Shown here one piece after another: positions 1 through 8,550 of a stretch of 64,000 nt of DNA. How positions within the stretch are numbered: position 1 is the stretch's first letter; each line of letters opens with the position of its first letter. The stretch is taken from positions 124,001-188,000 of the forward strand of contig CAVSLN010000012.1 of NCBI GenBank assembly GCA_963728855.1, given 5' to 3'. The DNA comes from AC-43 sp963728855. GTDB taxonomy: Bacteria > Actinomycetota > Actinomycetes > Mycobacteriales > Micromonosporaceae. The position numbers and the translations under genes are program-made. The notes below the pieces were generated by a model that did not search any database, was not told the origin of the DNA, and saw only the letters and a program-made list of their open reading frames with translations.

Positions 1-426
1 CGCGTCGTCGACGTACCACGGCTGCTCTGCTTCTACGGCGAGGGCGAGCCGCTGCCCGACCCCGCGCTGGACGCGGCCCGGGCCGCGCTCGACGCGCACT
101 ACGGCGCGGAGCTGGGCGAGCCGTTCGCCACCGCCGGCCTGTGCCTCTACCGCGACGGCCGGGACAGCGTCGCCTGGCACGGCGACACCATCGGGCGCGG
201 CTCCACGGAGGACACGGTCGTCGCGATCCTGTCGCTCGGCACGCCCCGGGCCCTGCTGCTGCGCCCGAGGGGCGGCGGCCCGACGGTGCGTCACGAGCCG
301 GGCCACGGCGACCTGCTCGTGATGGGCGGCAGCTGCCAGCGCACCTGGGAGCACGCGGTGCCGAAGTCGGCCCGGGCGACCGGGCCCCGGATCAGCGTGC
401 AGTTCCGGCCGCGCGGCGTGCGCTGA
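1..426 (+). CDS. AlkB-like 2OG-Fe(II) oxygenase, C-terminal part
   Basis: The reading frame is open from the first base of the window and ends with TGA, giving the last 141 residues of a protein whose start lies outside. It shows the Fe(II) ligand pair in AWHGDTIG (H..D), a distal His in TWEHAVPK, and the closing RISVQFRPRG stretch whose two arginines bind 2-oxoglutarate in AlkB-type dioxygenases. AlkB proteins repair alkylated nucleic-acid bases by oxidative demethylation. The family assignment rests on the ordered H-x-D...H...R motifs; the exact substrate cannot be told. Confidence 0.85.
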   Translation, partial: RVVDVPRLLCFYGEGEPLPDPALDAARAALDAHYGAELGEPFATAGLCLYRDGRDSVAWHGDTIGRGSTEDTVVAILSLGTPRALLLRPRGGGPTVRHEPGHGDLLVMGGSCQRTWEHAVPKSARATGPRISVQFRPRGVR

Positions 427-739
427 CCCGCCGGCCGCTGACCCGACCGGCCTTGTGCGGCTTGGCCGCCGGGTAGTTGATCCCCATCCGCGCGGCGACC
501 TGCCGCGCCAGCTCGTCCATCCGGGCGGTGCACTGCTCCAGGCTGTGCGCGGCCAGGCTCGGGCTGCTGGCCATCAGCTGGGCCAGACAGACCAGGCGCT
601 CGGGTGGTGGAGCCGACTCGCCGGCCTCGCCGGCTTCGACGGACCTCACGACGCCCACCATGGCGTGGCGCAGCGCGGTCAGTACCGGGGCGGTACCCAG
701 GCGACCTCCCCGGCGCCGGTGGCGTGACCCGACGGACAC
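392..739 (-). CDS. hypothetical small protein
   Basis: This is an open frame of 115 codons convergent with the AlkB-like gene and overlapping its last 35 bases. I do not recognise the family. Residues from about 20 to 95 (ALRHAMVGVV, ERLVCLAQLMASSPSLAA, RMDELARQVAARM) look like a small helical protein, while both ends are Arg-rich and less convincing. The real start may be the ATG at 664 (MVGVVRSV). No ribosome binding site decides between the candidates. It could also be chance coding potential in GC-rich DNA. Confidence 0.35.
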   Translation of the reverse strand: MSVGSRHRRRGGRLGTAPVLTALRHAMVGVVRSVEAGEAGESAPPPERLVCLAQLMASSPSLAAHSLEQCTARMDELARQVAARMGINYPAAKPHKAGRVSGRRVSARRAAGTAR

Positions 740-744
740 TGGCA

Positions 745-804
745 GCGCCGACCGCGAACCGCGGTCGGCGCCGCTGTCGATATCGGGCCGCTGTCGATAT
801 CGGG
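745..804. repeat. perfect hairpin followed by a 17-bp tandem repeat
   Basis: Bases 745-756 (GCGCCGACCGCG) and 760-771 form a perfect 12-bp inverted repeat with a 3-base loop. The unit CCGCTGTCGATATCGGG follows twice, at 771-787 and 788-804, each copy containing the palindrome CGATATCG. The block ends about 50 bp upstream of the YCII start and so sits where a promoter or operator for the YCII-sigma operon would be; it could equally insulate or terminate transcription. Confidence 0.6.
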
Positions 805-854
805 CAGCGCCGCGCGTAGAACAGGTGAGTCTTGTCTGCGTCGGGAGGGGCCAG

Positions 855-1223
855 ATGAAGCACGCGATGCTGTTCTACGGCGCGCCGGCCGCGGGTGCGC
901 AGGAGCGCGAGGCCCGGGAGTCGGCGTCCGGTGACTGGGTGTCGTACACCCGGGAGATCAAGGATGCCGGGGTGCTGTGCGGCGGGGAGCAGCTGTTCGA
1001 GGTCGAGACCGCGACGTCGGTACGGGTGCGCGAGGGCGAGCGGCTGCTCACCGACGGGCCGTTCATCGAGACCAAGGAGCACCTGCTCGGCTTCTTCCTC
1101 ATCGACGTACCCGACCTGGACGCCGCGATCGAGTGGGCGTCGAGGGTACCGATGGTCGGGTTCGGCACGGTCGAGGTGCGCCCGGTCAAGGTGGGCATGG
1201 CGTGGCAGAAAGTGCTGGAGTGA
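855..1223 (+). CDS. YCII/DGPF-domain protein linked to ECF42 sigma factor
   Basis: A 122-residue single-domain protein with the diagnostic motif LTDGPFIETKEHLLGFFLI around residues 57-75. DGPF proteins are small dimeric ferredoxin-like folds of unclear chemistry. They are typically encoded next to ECF42 sigma factors, as here. The ATG at 855 follows GGGAGGGG directly upstream; an in-frame open stretch reaches back to 477 but is not protein-like. The TGA overlaps the GTG of the sigma gene (GTGA), which implies translational coupling. Its exact role in sigma regulation is unknown. Confidence 0.85.
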   Translation: MKHAMLFYGAPAAGAQEREARESASGDWVSYTREIKDAGVLCGGEQLFEVETATSVRVREGERLLTDGPFIETKEHLLGFFLIDVPDLDAAIEWASRVPMVGFGTVEVRPVKVGMAWQKVLE

Positions 1224-2527
1224 GTGGGGACGAGCGTCGCCTTTCCGGTTCAGCCCACATGCTGGCCCGCGACGACCTCGCCCGTACGTTTCGCGAGGAG
1301 TGGACCGCCGTGGTGGCCACCCTCGCCCGGCGCCTCGGTGACCTGCAGGCCGCCGAGGACGCGACCCAGGAGGCGTTCGCGTCCGCCGCCCGGGTGTGGC
1401 CTCGTGACGGGGTACCGCCGAAGCCGGGGGCGTGGCTGGCGCTCACCGCCTGGCGCAAGGCGCTCGACCAGGTGCGCCGCGACAGGCTGTTCGCCGACCG
1501 GCTGGCCGAGCTGCCAGCCGAGCTGGCGGCCGGGCTGGCGGCCGGGCTGGCGGCCGGGCCGGTCGAGGCGGTGACGGAGGTGGATGAACCCGCGATGGAG
1601 GACGACCGACTCCGGCTCATCTTCACCTGCTGCCATCCGGCGCTGGCGCTGGAGGTACGGGGCGCGCTGACCCTGCGGTACGTCGCCGGCCTGACCACGC
1701 GGGAGATCGCGAGCGCCTTCCTGGTGCCCGAGCCCACCATGGCGCAGCGGCTGGTGCGCGCGAAGCGGAAGATCTCCAGCGCCGGTATCCGGTTCGCGGT
1801 GCCCGACACCGGGGCCCTGCCGGAGCGCCTGGTCGGCGTACAGAGCGTGGTGTACCTGGTGTTCAACGAGGGGTACGCGGCCGCCGGTGGTGAGCGGCTG
1901 GTCCGTACGGAGCTGTGCGACGAGGCGATCTGGCTGGGCCGGCTGCTGCACCGGCTGCTGCCGCGCGACGCCGAGACGGTCGGCCTGCTGGCCCTGATGC
2001 TGCTGCACCACGCGCGTACACCGGGCCGGCAGGAGCCGCCGGGGCGGCCGGTACCGCTGGCCGAGCAGGACCGTACCCGCTGGGACCGGGCCACGGTCGC
2101 GGAGGGCGTACGGGTGCTCGACGTCGCCCTGGCCCAGCGCTCACCCGGCCCGTACCAGCTCCAGGCGGCCATCGCGGCGGTGCACGCGCAGGCCACCAGC
2201 TTCGCCGCGACGGACTGGGCGCAGATCGCGCTGCTCTACGGCGAGCTGGCCCGCCGCGCGCCGTCACCCGTCGTGGAGGTCAACCGCGCGGTGGCCGTCG
2301 GCATGGCCGACGGGCCGCGCGCCGGCCTCGCCGTCCTGGAGCCGGTACTCGCCTCGGGGGCGCTGCGCGACTACGCGCCGCTGCACGCCGCGCACGCGGA
2401 CCTGCTCGACCGGGCAGGCGAGCGGGCGGCGGCGGCCGCCGCGTGGGCGCGGGCCGTCGCCGCCACGCCGAACGAGGCGCTGCGCGCCGAGCTGGAGCGC
2501 CGCGTCGCCTCGCGGGTTCCTGAGTAG
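1220..2527 (+). CDS. ECF42-type RNA polymerase sigma factor with C-terminal TPR-like region
   Basis: About 435 residues. Region 2 (FREEWTAVVATLARRLGDLQ, AEDATQEAF, WLALTAWRKALDQVRR) and region 4 (LRYVAGLTTREIASAFLVPEPTMAQRLVRAKRKI) are clear. A long helical extension follows (VVYLVFNEGYAA, LLALMLLHHAR, YQLQAAIAAVHA, LYGELARRAPSPVVEVNRAVAV). This extension is the mark of ECF42 proteins, which lack a classical anti-sigma factor. The start is either GTG 1220, overlapping the YCII stop, or ATG 1259. The stretch between them lies in a dispersed repeat, so the native N-terminus may have been altered. The tract GLAAGLAAGLAAG at 1526-1560 is an in-frame triplication. Confidence 0.9.
   Translation: MSGDERRLSGSAHMLARDDLARTFREEWTAVVATLARRLGDLQAAEDATQEAFASAARVWPRDGVPPKPGAWLALTAWRKALDQVRRDRLFADRLAELPAELAAGLAAGLAAGPVEAVTEVDEPAMEDDRLRLIFTCCHPALALEVRGALTLRYVAGLTTREIASAFLVPEPTMAQRLVRAKRKISSAGIRFAVPDTGALPERLVGVQSVVYLVFNEGYAAAGGERLVRTELCDEAIWLGRLLHRLLPRDAETVGLLALMLLHHARTPGRQEPPGRPVPLAEQDRTRWDRATVAEGVRVLDVALAQRSPGPYQLQAAIAAVHAQATSFAATDWAQIALLYGELARRAPSPVVEVNRAVAVGMADGPRAGLAVLEPVLASGALRDYAPLHAAHADLLDRAGERAAAAAAWARAVAATPNEALRAELERRVASRVPE
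1236..1272 (-). repeat. dispersed repeat family A, single divergent copy
   Basis: These 37 bases match the copy at 62510-62546 at 33 of 37 positions and are the inverse of the copies at 37580 and 37622. The repeat contains a small hairpin (CCAGC/GCTGG in the reference copy). This copy spans both candidate start codons of the ECF42 gene. Confidence 0.6.
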
Positions 2528-2528
2528 G

Positions 2529-3769
2529 CCGGTCGAACTCATCGAATCGGCGCCGCGCCCGCAGGCCGAGCTCGGCGACCGGTACGGGCGGCGCCGCCTC
2601 TTCGCCATCGGCCTCGCGCTCTTCACGGCCGCCTCGGCCGCCTGTGCCGTCGCGCCCGGTGCCGGGCTGCTCGTGGCTTTCCGGGCGGTACAGGGGCTCG
2701 GCGCCGCGGTGGTCATCCCGCTCAGCCTGACGATCCTGACCGGTGCGTTCCCGGCCGCCCGCCGGGGCGCCGTCGTCGGCATCTGGGGCGGCATCGCCGG
2801 GATCGCCGTGGCGAGCGGGCCGCTCGTCGGCGGGGCGGTGACCGAGGGCCTCGACTGGCACTGGATCTTCTGGGTGAACGTGCCGATCGGGGTCGTGGCG
2901 ACCGTACTGGCCGTGCTGCGGCTGGCCGAGAGCCGCGGTCCGGCGGCCCGGCTGGACCTGCCCGCCGTCGGGCTGGTCAGCCGCCGGCGCGCTCGGTGTC
3001 CTCTGGGCGCTGGTACGGGCGAACGAGGTGGGCTGGACCAGCCCCTCGACCCTCGGCATCGGCGGGCTCGGGGCGCTGCTCCTCGCCGCGTTCCTGGCGT
3101 GGGAGCACCGGGCCGTGGCGCCGATGCTGCCGCTGCGCCTGTTCCGCAGCCGTACCTTCGCCGCCGCCAACGCCACCGCGTTCCTCATGACCGGAGCTTC
3201 TCCTGGGAGCGGTGTTCCTGGCGTCCCAGTACTTCCAGCTCGTGCTCGGCTACTCACCGCTCGGTACGGGGTTGCGGTTCCTGCCCTGGACGGCCACCCC
3301 GCTGCTGGTCGCACCGGCGGCCGGGGCGCTGTCGGACCGGGTGGGCCGGCGACCGGTGATGGCCGCCGGCATGCTGCTGCAGGGCATCGGGCTCGGCTGG
3401 TTCGCGCTGGTGGCCACCACGACCGTCGGGTACGGCCAGCTGGTCGCCCCGTTCGTGGTCGCCGGCGTGGGCGTCTCGATGGCCCTGCCGACCACCCCGG
3501 CCGCGGCGCTCGGCGCGGTGGCGCCGGCCGACATGGGCAAGGCGTCCGGGGCCAACAACACGTTGCAGCGCTTCGGCGGCGCGTTCGGCGTCGCGGTGGC
3601 GAGCGCGGTGTTCAGCTCGAACGGGCACCTCGGTACGCCGGCCTCCTTCACGGCCGGCTTCCGCCCGGCCTTCGCGGTCGCGGCCGGGCTGTCGGTACTG
3701 GGTGCGCTCTGCGCGCTCGCGGTGGGTGACCGGCCTTCCCGGTCGGCCGCTCGTACGATGGGCGGGTGA
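2529..3769 (+). pseudogene. MFS drug exporter (DHA2/EmrB-like), truncated and frameshifted
   Basis: Translated pieces in three frames join into one 14-TM type major facilitator. They include ELGDRYGRRRLFAIGL (motif A), AFRAVQGLGAAVVIPLSL, WHWIFWVNVPIGVVA, then FLASQYFQLVLGYSPLGTGL and SDRVGRRPVMAAGMLLQG. The first one or two helices are missing: the frame begins right after the ECF42 stop with no start codon. An extra C near 2981-2982 shifts VGLVS|AGALGVLWAL, and a second +1 shift lies near 3193 (MTG|LLLGAVFLAS). The family exports drugs by proton antiport. The missing 5' end argues for true decay rather than sequencing error alone. Confidence 0.8.
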
Positions 3770-3948
3770 CGCGACTGTGGACGTACGGGGCCACCAGTCC
3801 GGCCTGGGCAGCCGGACTGGAGGAGGCTCGCCGGGGCGGCGGCATTCTGAGCGCGCTCGGGCTGATCTGCTGCCTGGTCGTTCTGGCGCTGGTCGGGGTC
3901 GGTGTGGCGATCGGCGTGCTCGTCGGGCGCCGGCGGCGGGGCGGCTGA
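3766..3948 (+). CDS. small single-span membrane protein
   Basis: A 60-residue protein starting at GTG 3766, overlapping the MFS stop (GTGA). The N-terminal half is soluble (TRLWTYGATSPAWAAGLEEA). A hydrophobic helix (ILSALGLICCLVVLALVGVGVA) is followed by a positive tail GRRRRGG, predicting a cytoplasmic C-terminus. I do not recognise the family. The coupling to the decayed exporter suggests it was its partner. Confidence 0.55.
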   Translation: MTRLWTYGATSPAWAAGLEEARRGGGILSALGLICCLVVLALVGVGVAIGVLVGRRRRGG

Positions 3949-3962
3949 CGGCGGCCGCCGCG

Positions 3963-4766
3963 TCACAGTCCGCCGACGATGGGCAGGCTCGGCAGCAGCG
4001 GGGGTACGGACGTGGGCACCGGGAGCGACGGGACCAGCGGCCCCGGTGTGTGGCCGCCCGTACCGGTGGGAGCCGGGGTCGGCTGGCCGTTGCTGCCCGC
4101 CGTTCCCGACCCCGTACCCGCTCCGGGCGCCGGGGTCGTGCCCGGGGCCGGGCCGGCCGAGCCGGCGCCCGACGGGGTAGCGGGTGTGTTGACCGTGCCG
4201 AGGAGGTGCCGTACCTCGTCCAGCTCGGCGCGCAGCCGGGCCGCCTCGCCCGGGTCCCGTACCCGGGAGACCAGGGCGTCGGCCTTGTCCACGAGGCGCT
4301 GCGCGTCGGTGGTCCGGCCTTCGGTCACCGCGCGCCGGGCGTCCGCGATCGCCGACTCCGCGTCGAGGACGTCGACCCGGTCCGGGTTCACCAGGTGGGT
4401 GATCGGCCACAGCGGGCTGCCCGGCGTGGCCTGCACGGCGGCGACGCCCGTACCCCCGGCGACGACGGCGAGCACCGCGGCCGCGACGGCCAGGCGGGCC
4501 GCGCGCGGCGACCGCGCCCGGCTGATCGGCACCACCTCGGCGACCGAGGTGTCCTCCTCGGCGGCCGGTTCGGTGGCCGGTCCGGTGGTCGGTTCGGCGG
4601 ACGCTTCGTCGGTGGCCAGCTCGGCCCGCCACGCGGCGAGCACGGCCGCGAGCTCGTCGTCGGCGGGCGCCGGCGCGCCCCGGCCCAGCGCGTCGAGAAG
4701 CGCGTCGTCGGCGTGCAGCACGTCGAGGTCGATCGGCGGCTCAGGCTGTACGGGTATCTCACTCAT
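3963..4766 (-). CDS. rsdA: anti-sigma-D factor RsdA-like
   Basis: 267 residues, translated from an ATG that overlaps the stop of the upstream sigma gene (ATGA, 4763-4766). The N-terminal segment DVLHADDALLDALGRG...DDELAAVLAAWRAEL matches the sigma-D-binding region of RsdA. One transmembrane helix follows (AARLAVAAAVLAVVAGGTGVA), then an extracytoplasmic domain with two helical segments (LDAESAIADARRAVTEGR, ARLRAELDEVRHLL) and a Pro/Gly/Thr-rich tail. In mycobacteria RsdA holds SigD at the membrane until it is proteolysed. The domain order and operon position support the same role here. Confidence 0.85.
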   Translation of the reverse strand: MSEIPVQPEPPIDLDVLHADDALLDALGRGAPAPADDELAAVLAAWRAELATDEASAEPTTGPATEPAAEEDTSVAEVVPISRARSPRAARLAVAAAVLAVVAGGTGVAAVQATPGSPLWPITHLVNPDRVDVLDAESAIADARRAVTEGRTTDAQRLVDKADALVSRVRDPGEAARLRAELDEVRHLLGTVNTPATPSGAGSAGPAPGTTPAPGAGTGSGTAGSNGQPTPAPTGTGGHTPGPLVPSLPVPTSVPPLLPSLPIVGGL

Positions 4767-5338
4767 GCCGGCACCTCGTTGAACGCGCTGGGCGCCAGGG
4801 TACGCAGGCGCGCGAGGGCGCGGGACTGGGCGACGCGGACCGCGCCCGCCGACATGCCCAGCGCTCCGCCGACCTCCTCGGCGGACAGCCCGACGGCCAC
4901 CCGCAGCACAACGATCTCCCGGTGCACGTCGGACAGGCTGTTCAGCAGGTGGGACAGGCGCCGGGTCAGGTCAGCGGCGAGCGCCTGCTGCTCCGGGCCG
5001 GGCGTGGTGTCCGGGCGGTCCAGGAGGGTGTCGGTCGGAGTCACCGCCGAGTGGTGCATCGCGGCCCGCTGCGCATCGGCGATCTTATGTGCGGCGATGC
5101 CGTAGACGAACGCGGAGAACGGGCGGCCCTCGTCACGGAACCGCGGCAGCGAGCGCAGGACGGCGATGCAGACCTCCTGGCTCACGTCGTCGGCGGTGGT
5201 GTACCGGCCGCCGAACTGGCCCAGGTGGGCGCGGCAGTACCGGACGACCCCGGGCCGTACGAGCGCCAGCAGCTCCGCCGTCGCGTCCGGATCGCCCCGT
5301 ACGGCGCGCTCGACGAGCGCGGCGTCTGGTCCGGTCAT
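4763..5338 (-). CDS. sigD: RNA polymerase sigma factor SigD/ShbA family
   Basis: 191 residues from ATG 5338, chosen because AAGGAGA lies 9 bases upstream; the frame stays open a little further. Region 2 is LVERAVRGDPDATAELLALV...YTTADDVSQEVCIAVLRSLPRF with FSAFVYGIAAHKIADAQR. Region 4 is LSDVHREIVVLRVAVGLSAEEVGGALGMSAGAVRVAQSRALARLR. This is the group 4 sigma called SigD in Mycobacterium and ShbA in Streptomyces, where ShbA drives transcription of the principal sigma gene hrdB. Its overlap with rsdA points to co-translation of sigma and anti-sigma. The symbol follows the mycobacterial pair. Confidence 0.88.
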   Translation of the reverse strand: MTGPDAALVERAVRGDPDATAELLALVRPGVVRYCRAHLGQFGGRYTTADDVSQEVCIAVLRSLPRFRDEGRPFSAFVYGIAAHKIADAQRAAMHHSAVTPTDTLLDRPDTTPGPEQQALAADLTRRLSHLLNSLSDVHREIVVLRVAVGLSAEEVGGALGMSAGAVRVAQSRALARLRTLAPSAFNEVPA

Positions 5339-5456
5339 AAGGTGCGGTCTCCTTACCGTCGCGGCGGGTACAGCCGTGGTAGCTGAACCGTAACCACGCG
5401 GGGCCAGCGCCATCAATCCGGCTGGCGGACGGTATCGAGGGCGGCCGCCATGTGAC

Positions 5457-8306
5457 CTATGCCCGGGGGGCCGCGTGCCGGTCGGCCTCCCGGGCGATCT
5501 CGATGCGGGAGCTGTAGCCGAGCTTGTTCAGGATGTTGGACACGTGCGTCTGCACGGTGCGGCGCGACAGCAGCAGCTCGGCCGCGATGTCGGGGTTGGA
5601 GCGGCCCTCCGCCACCAGGCTGGCCACGCGCTCCTCGGTCGGGGTGAGCGCCGCCCAGCCGGTCGTGGGGCGGCGCCTAACGCTGCGCGGGCCGCGGCGT
5701 ACCCCCAGCTGGCGCAGCCGCGCGTCGGCCCGCCGGATGTCCCACGCCGCGCCCAGGTCCCGGTAGGCGGCCACCGCGCCGGTGAGCGCGGTCCGCGCGC
5801 CCGCCAGGTCGTGCGCCTGGGCCAGCAGCGCACCGGCCTCCTCGTATGCCTGCCCGGCGGTCAGCAGGGCGCGCTCCGCCCGGTGCTCGGCGGCGAGCGA
5901 AAGGAGCGTGTCCACGTCCCCGTCGAGCACGGCCCGTGCCCGGCGGGCGGCCGCGACCCGGCGGGCGAGCGCCTCGTTGGCGACGTCGGCCTCGGCGGTC
6001 GCCACGGTCGCTCGTGCCAGGCCGAGGTTACCGGCGGCGAGCGCCAGCCGGACCAGGTCGGGCAGCCACTGGTACCGGTCGTACAGGTCGCTGATGTCCT
6101 CGACCGCGATCGTGTCGGCCAGTACGGACACCGCCGCGGCCGGCCCGCCGCGCTGCTCCGCGTCGACCGCCTGCGCCATCAGCAGGAACGACGCGTTGCC
6201 CCGCATGTACCCGGCCAGCGCGGGCAGCTCGTCCGTCTCCCGGAGCAGCTCGGCGGTGGCGGCCCGGTCGTCGCGGTGCGCGGCGATGAGCGCCAGGCCG
6301 CCCAGCTGGATCAGCCGCTCGAAGAGCCCGAACTTGCCGCTGGACTGGCTCAGCTCCGCCCAGGCGTCGTCCCACCGCCCGGTGTTGATGTACTGCCGGC
6401 CGGTCTGCACCCGCATGACCGGTAGCTGCCAGGCGCCGAGCTGCTCGGCGAGCACCAGCGCCTCGCGCGTCGATGCCTCGGCGGCCACCGGGTCGCCCAG
6501 CTCCTCCAGGGCGTACCCGCGGTTGGCGAGCAGGGAGATGCGCAGCGAGGTGGTCTCCGGGGCGTGGCCGACCGCCTGCAGCGCCCGGTCGAGGTGGGCG
6601 AGCCCGGCACTGAAGGTGCTCACGAGGTAGAGCGCGTGCAGCGCGGTACCGACGGTGAGCGGGTCCCCGAGCCGGTCGCCTTCGGCCGCCGCGCCCGCCC
6701 CTTCGGTCGCCGCCTCGTCGTGCCGCCCGAGCGAGGCGAGGCTCTTCGCCCGGGCCGCCCGCATCCGGGACCGCGCCGGCGCCGGCAGGTCCGCTCGGGC
6801 CAGCCCGTCGTCGAGCACCCCGAGCGCGTCGGCGTACCGGCCGGCGAGGTACAGGATCGTGGCGAGGTTCCACACCAGCTCGGCGGACTCGGCGGGGTCG
6901 GAGGAGCAGGCCAGTGCCTGGCGGGCCACCGCGTCGGCCTCGTCGGTCCGGTTGAGTACGTCGAGCGACTGGGCCAGGCCGTGCAGGAGCGCGGCCCGGT
7001 GCGGCGCGTCCGGCTCGCCCCGTGCCGCCGCCACCGGAAGCAGCTCGGCGGCCAGGTCGGGAGCCCGGTACGCGAGCTTGGTCGCGTGCGTGGCGAGCCA
7101 GTCGACGGCCCACCCGTCCAGCGCGTCCGGAGCGGCCGCGGCCAGGTGCGCGCCCACCTCGTCCAGCGGCATCCCGGCGTCGGCCAGCACCTTGGCGACC
7201 TGGCGGTGCAGGGCGGTACGGGCGCTGGCCGGGGTCGCCTCGTACAGCGCCTGGCGGATCAGGCCGTGCCGGAACTGCAGCCGGTTACCCGACTCGGCGA
7301 GCACGCCGGCCGCGACCGACTCGTCGAGCACGGCGAGCAGCGCGGCGATGGGGGTACCGGTGACCATCGCGAGGTCGAACGCGGAGAAGTGCGGACCGAG
7401 CAGCGCGGCGACCCGCAGCGCCGTGGTCGCCTCGGGGGACAGGAAGCCGAGCCGGTCCCGGATCGCGGCGCCGAGCGCGGCGGGCTCCTTGTCCTCGACG
7501 TCGTGGTCCTCGACGTCGTGCGCTCCCGCCGGCCGGCCGCTGACCCCGGCCAGCTCGGCCGTACCGCCGCCGACCTGGATGCGCCCTTCCCGCCGTAGCG
7601 CGTCGACCAGCTCGCCCGCGTACAGCGGGTTCCCCCCGGCGTGGGCGACCATCCGGCGCAGCCGCGGCCCGGGCGTACCGCCGGCCAGCTTTCCGAGCAG
7701 GCCGGCCAGCTCGGTGTCGGGCAGCGGACCGAGGGACATCAGGACGGCGCCGTTGTCCAGCGCAGCGCGCCGCAGCTCGGCCACTGACGGCCGGATCGGT
7801 ACCGGCCGGGACGCGCTGACCAGCAGCAGCGGGAGCTGGCGGACCGCCATGCCCAGCCGCCGCCAGGCCACCAGGCTGGCCTCGTCGGCCCACTGGAGGT
7901 CATCGAACGTGAGGAGCACGGGGCCGGTGACGCAGAGTTGGTCGACGACGGTGAGCAGGCGCTCGACCGCTGCCGGTACGGCGCTGACGCCGGCCAGCCG
8001 GTCGCTGGCATCGACGGAGTTGAGCAGCGCGACGATGTCGGCCGCCGGATCCGGCCCGAGGCCGTCGGTCAGTGCGCGCAGGGGCATGCGCTTGCCGAAC
8101 GGGTCGCCGACCGCCCGGTACACCTGGCAGCGGCGGGCAGCGGCCTCGCCGAGAACCTCATTGAGCAGTGTCGACTTGCCGATCCCCGGCTCGCCCTCGA
8201 CCCAGAGCCACCCGCCGCGACCGGTCACCAGTGCGGCGAGCACCGCGCGGATCGCCGCCAGCTCCTGGTCGCGCCCCACGGGCGGGGCACCGAGCGTCGC
8301 GGCCAC
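5457..8306 (-). CDS. LuxR-family ATPase transcriptional regulator (LAL type)
   Basis: About 949 residues from GTG 8306 (MAATLGAPPVGRDQEL); the frame is open far upstream but is not protein-like there. Walker A is GEPGIGKST at residues 38-46 and Walker B is LLTFDDLQWAD. A long array of TPR-like helices fills the middle. The C-terminal 65 residues are a LuxR HTH (LTPTEERVASLVAEGRSNPDIAAELLLSRRTVQTHVSNILNKLG). Such STAND regulators integrate an unknown effector and ATP to activate nearby genes. It is transcribed divergently from the GGDEF gene. The DVEDHDVEDKEP stretch near 7500 is a small internal duplication. Confidence 0.9.
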   Translation of the reverse strand: MAATLGAPPVGRDQELAAIRAVLAALVTGRGGWLWVEGEPGIGKSTLLNEVLGEAAARRCQVYRAVGDPFGKRMPLRALTDGLGPDPAADIVALLNSVDASDRLAGVSAVPAAVERLLTVVDQLCVTGPVLLTFDDLQWADEASLVAWRRLGMAVRQLPLLLVSASRPVPIRPSVAELRRAALDNGAVLMSLGPLPDTELAGLLGKLAGGTPGPRLRRMVAHAGGNPLYAGELVDALRREGRIQVGGGTAELAGVSGRPAGAHDVEDHDVEDKEPAALGAAIRDRLGFLSPEATTALRVAALLGPHFSAFDLAMVTGTPIAALLAVLDESVAAGVLAESGNRLQFRHGLIRQALYEATPASARTALHRQVAKVLADAGMPLDEVGAHLAAAAPDALDGWAVDWLATHATKLAYRAPDLAAELLPVAAARGEPDAPHRAALLHGLAQSLDVLNRTDEADAVARQALACSSDPAESAELVWNLATILYLAGRYADALGVLDDGLARADLPAPARSRMRAARAKSLASLGRHDEAATEGAGAAAEGDRLGDPLTVGTALHALYLVSTFSAGLAHLDRALQAVGHAPETTSLRISLLANRGYALEELGDPVAAEASTREALVLAEQLGAWQLPVMRVQTGRQYINTGRWDDAWAELSQSSGKFGLFERLIQLGGLALIAAHRDDRAATAELLRETDELPALAGYMRGNASFLLMAQAVDAEQRGGPAAAVSVLADTIAVEDISDLYDRYQWLPDLVRLALAAGNLGLARATVATAEADVANEALARRVAAARRARAVLDGDVDTLLSLAAEHRAERALLTAGQAYEEAGALLAQAHDLAGARTALTGAVAAYRDLGAAWDIRRADARLRQLGVRRGPRSVRRRPTTGWAALTPTEERVASLVAEGRSNPDIAAELLLSRRTVQTHVSNILNKLGYSSRIEIAREADRHAAPRA

Positions 8307-8550
8307 AGCGCCATGGTACGGCGCACTCCGACTTAACCACTCAGCAACATGGCGGATGTGTACTGTCCCGGCAGACCACCAATGTCGGTAACGGCGGGCG
8401 GAGTCGCCCTGCCGGCCAGACCGGATCCGTGGCACCCGCCGCCCTGGTCCTCCGGTTCGGCTGCTCGACCGACCGGTCCGGTTCGTGCGCCTGGCATCAG
8501 GCGCAACCGAGCCAGACTGGTCGAATAGGGAGACGGCGGACGCGGATAGC

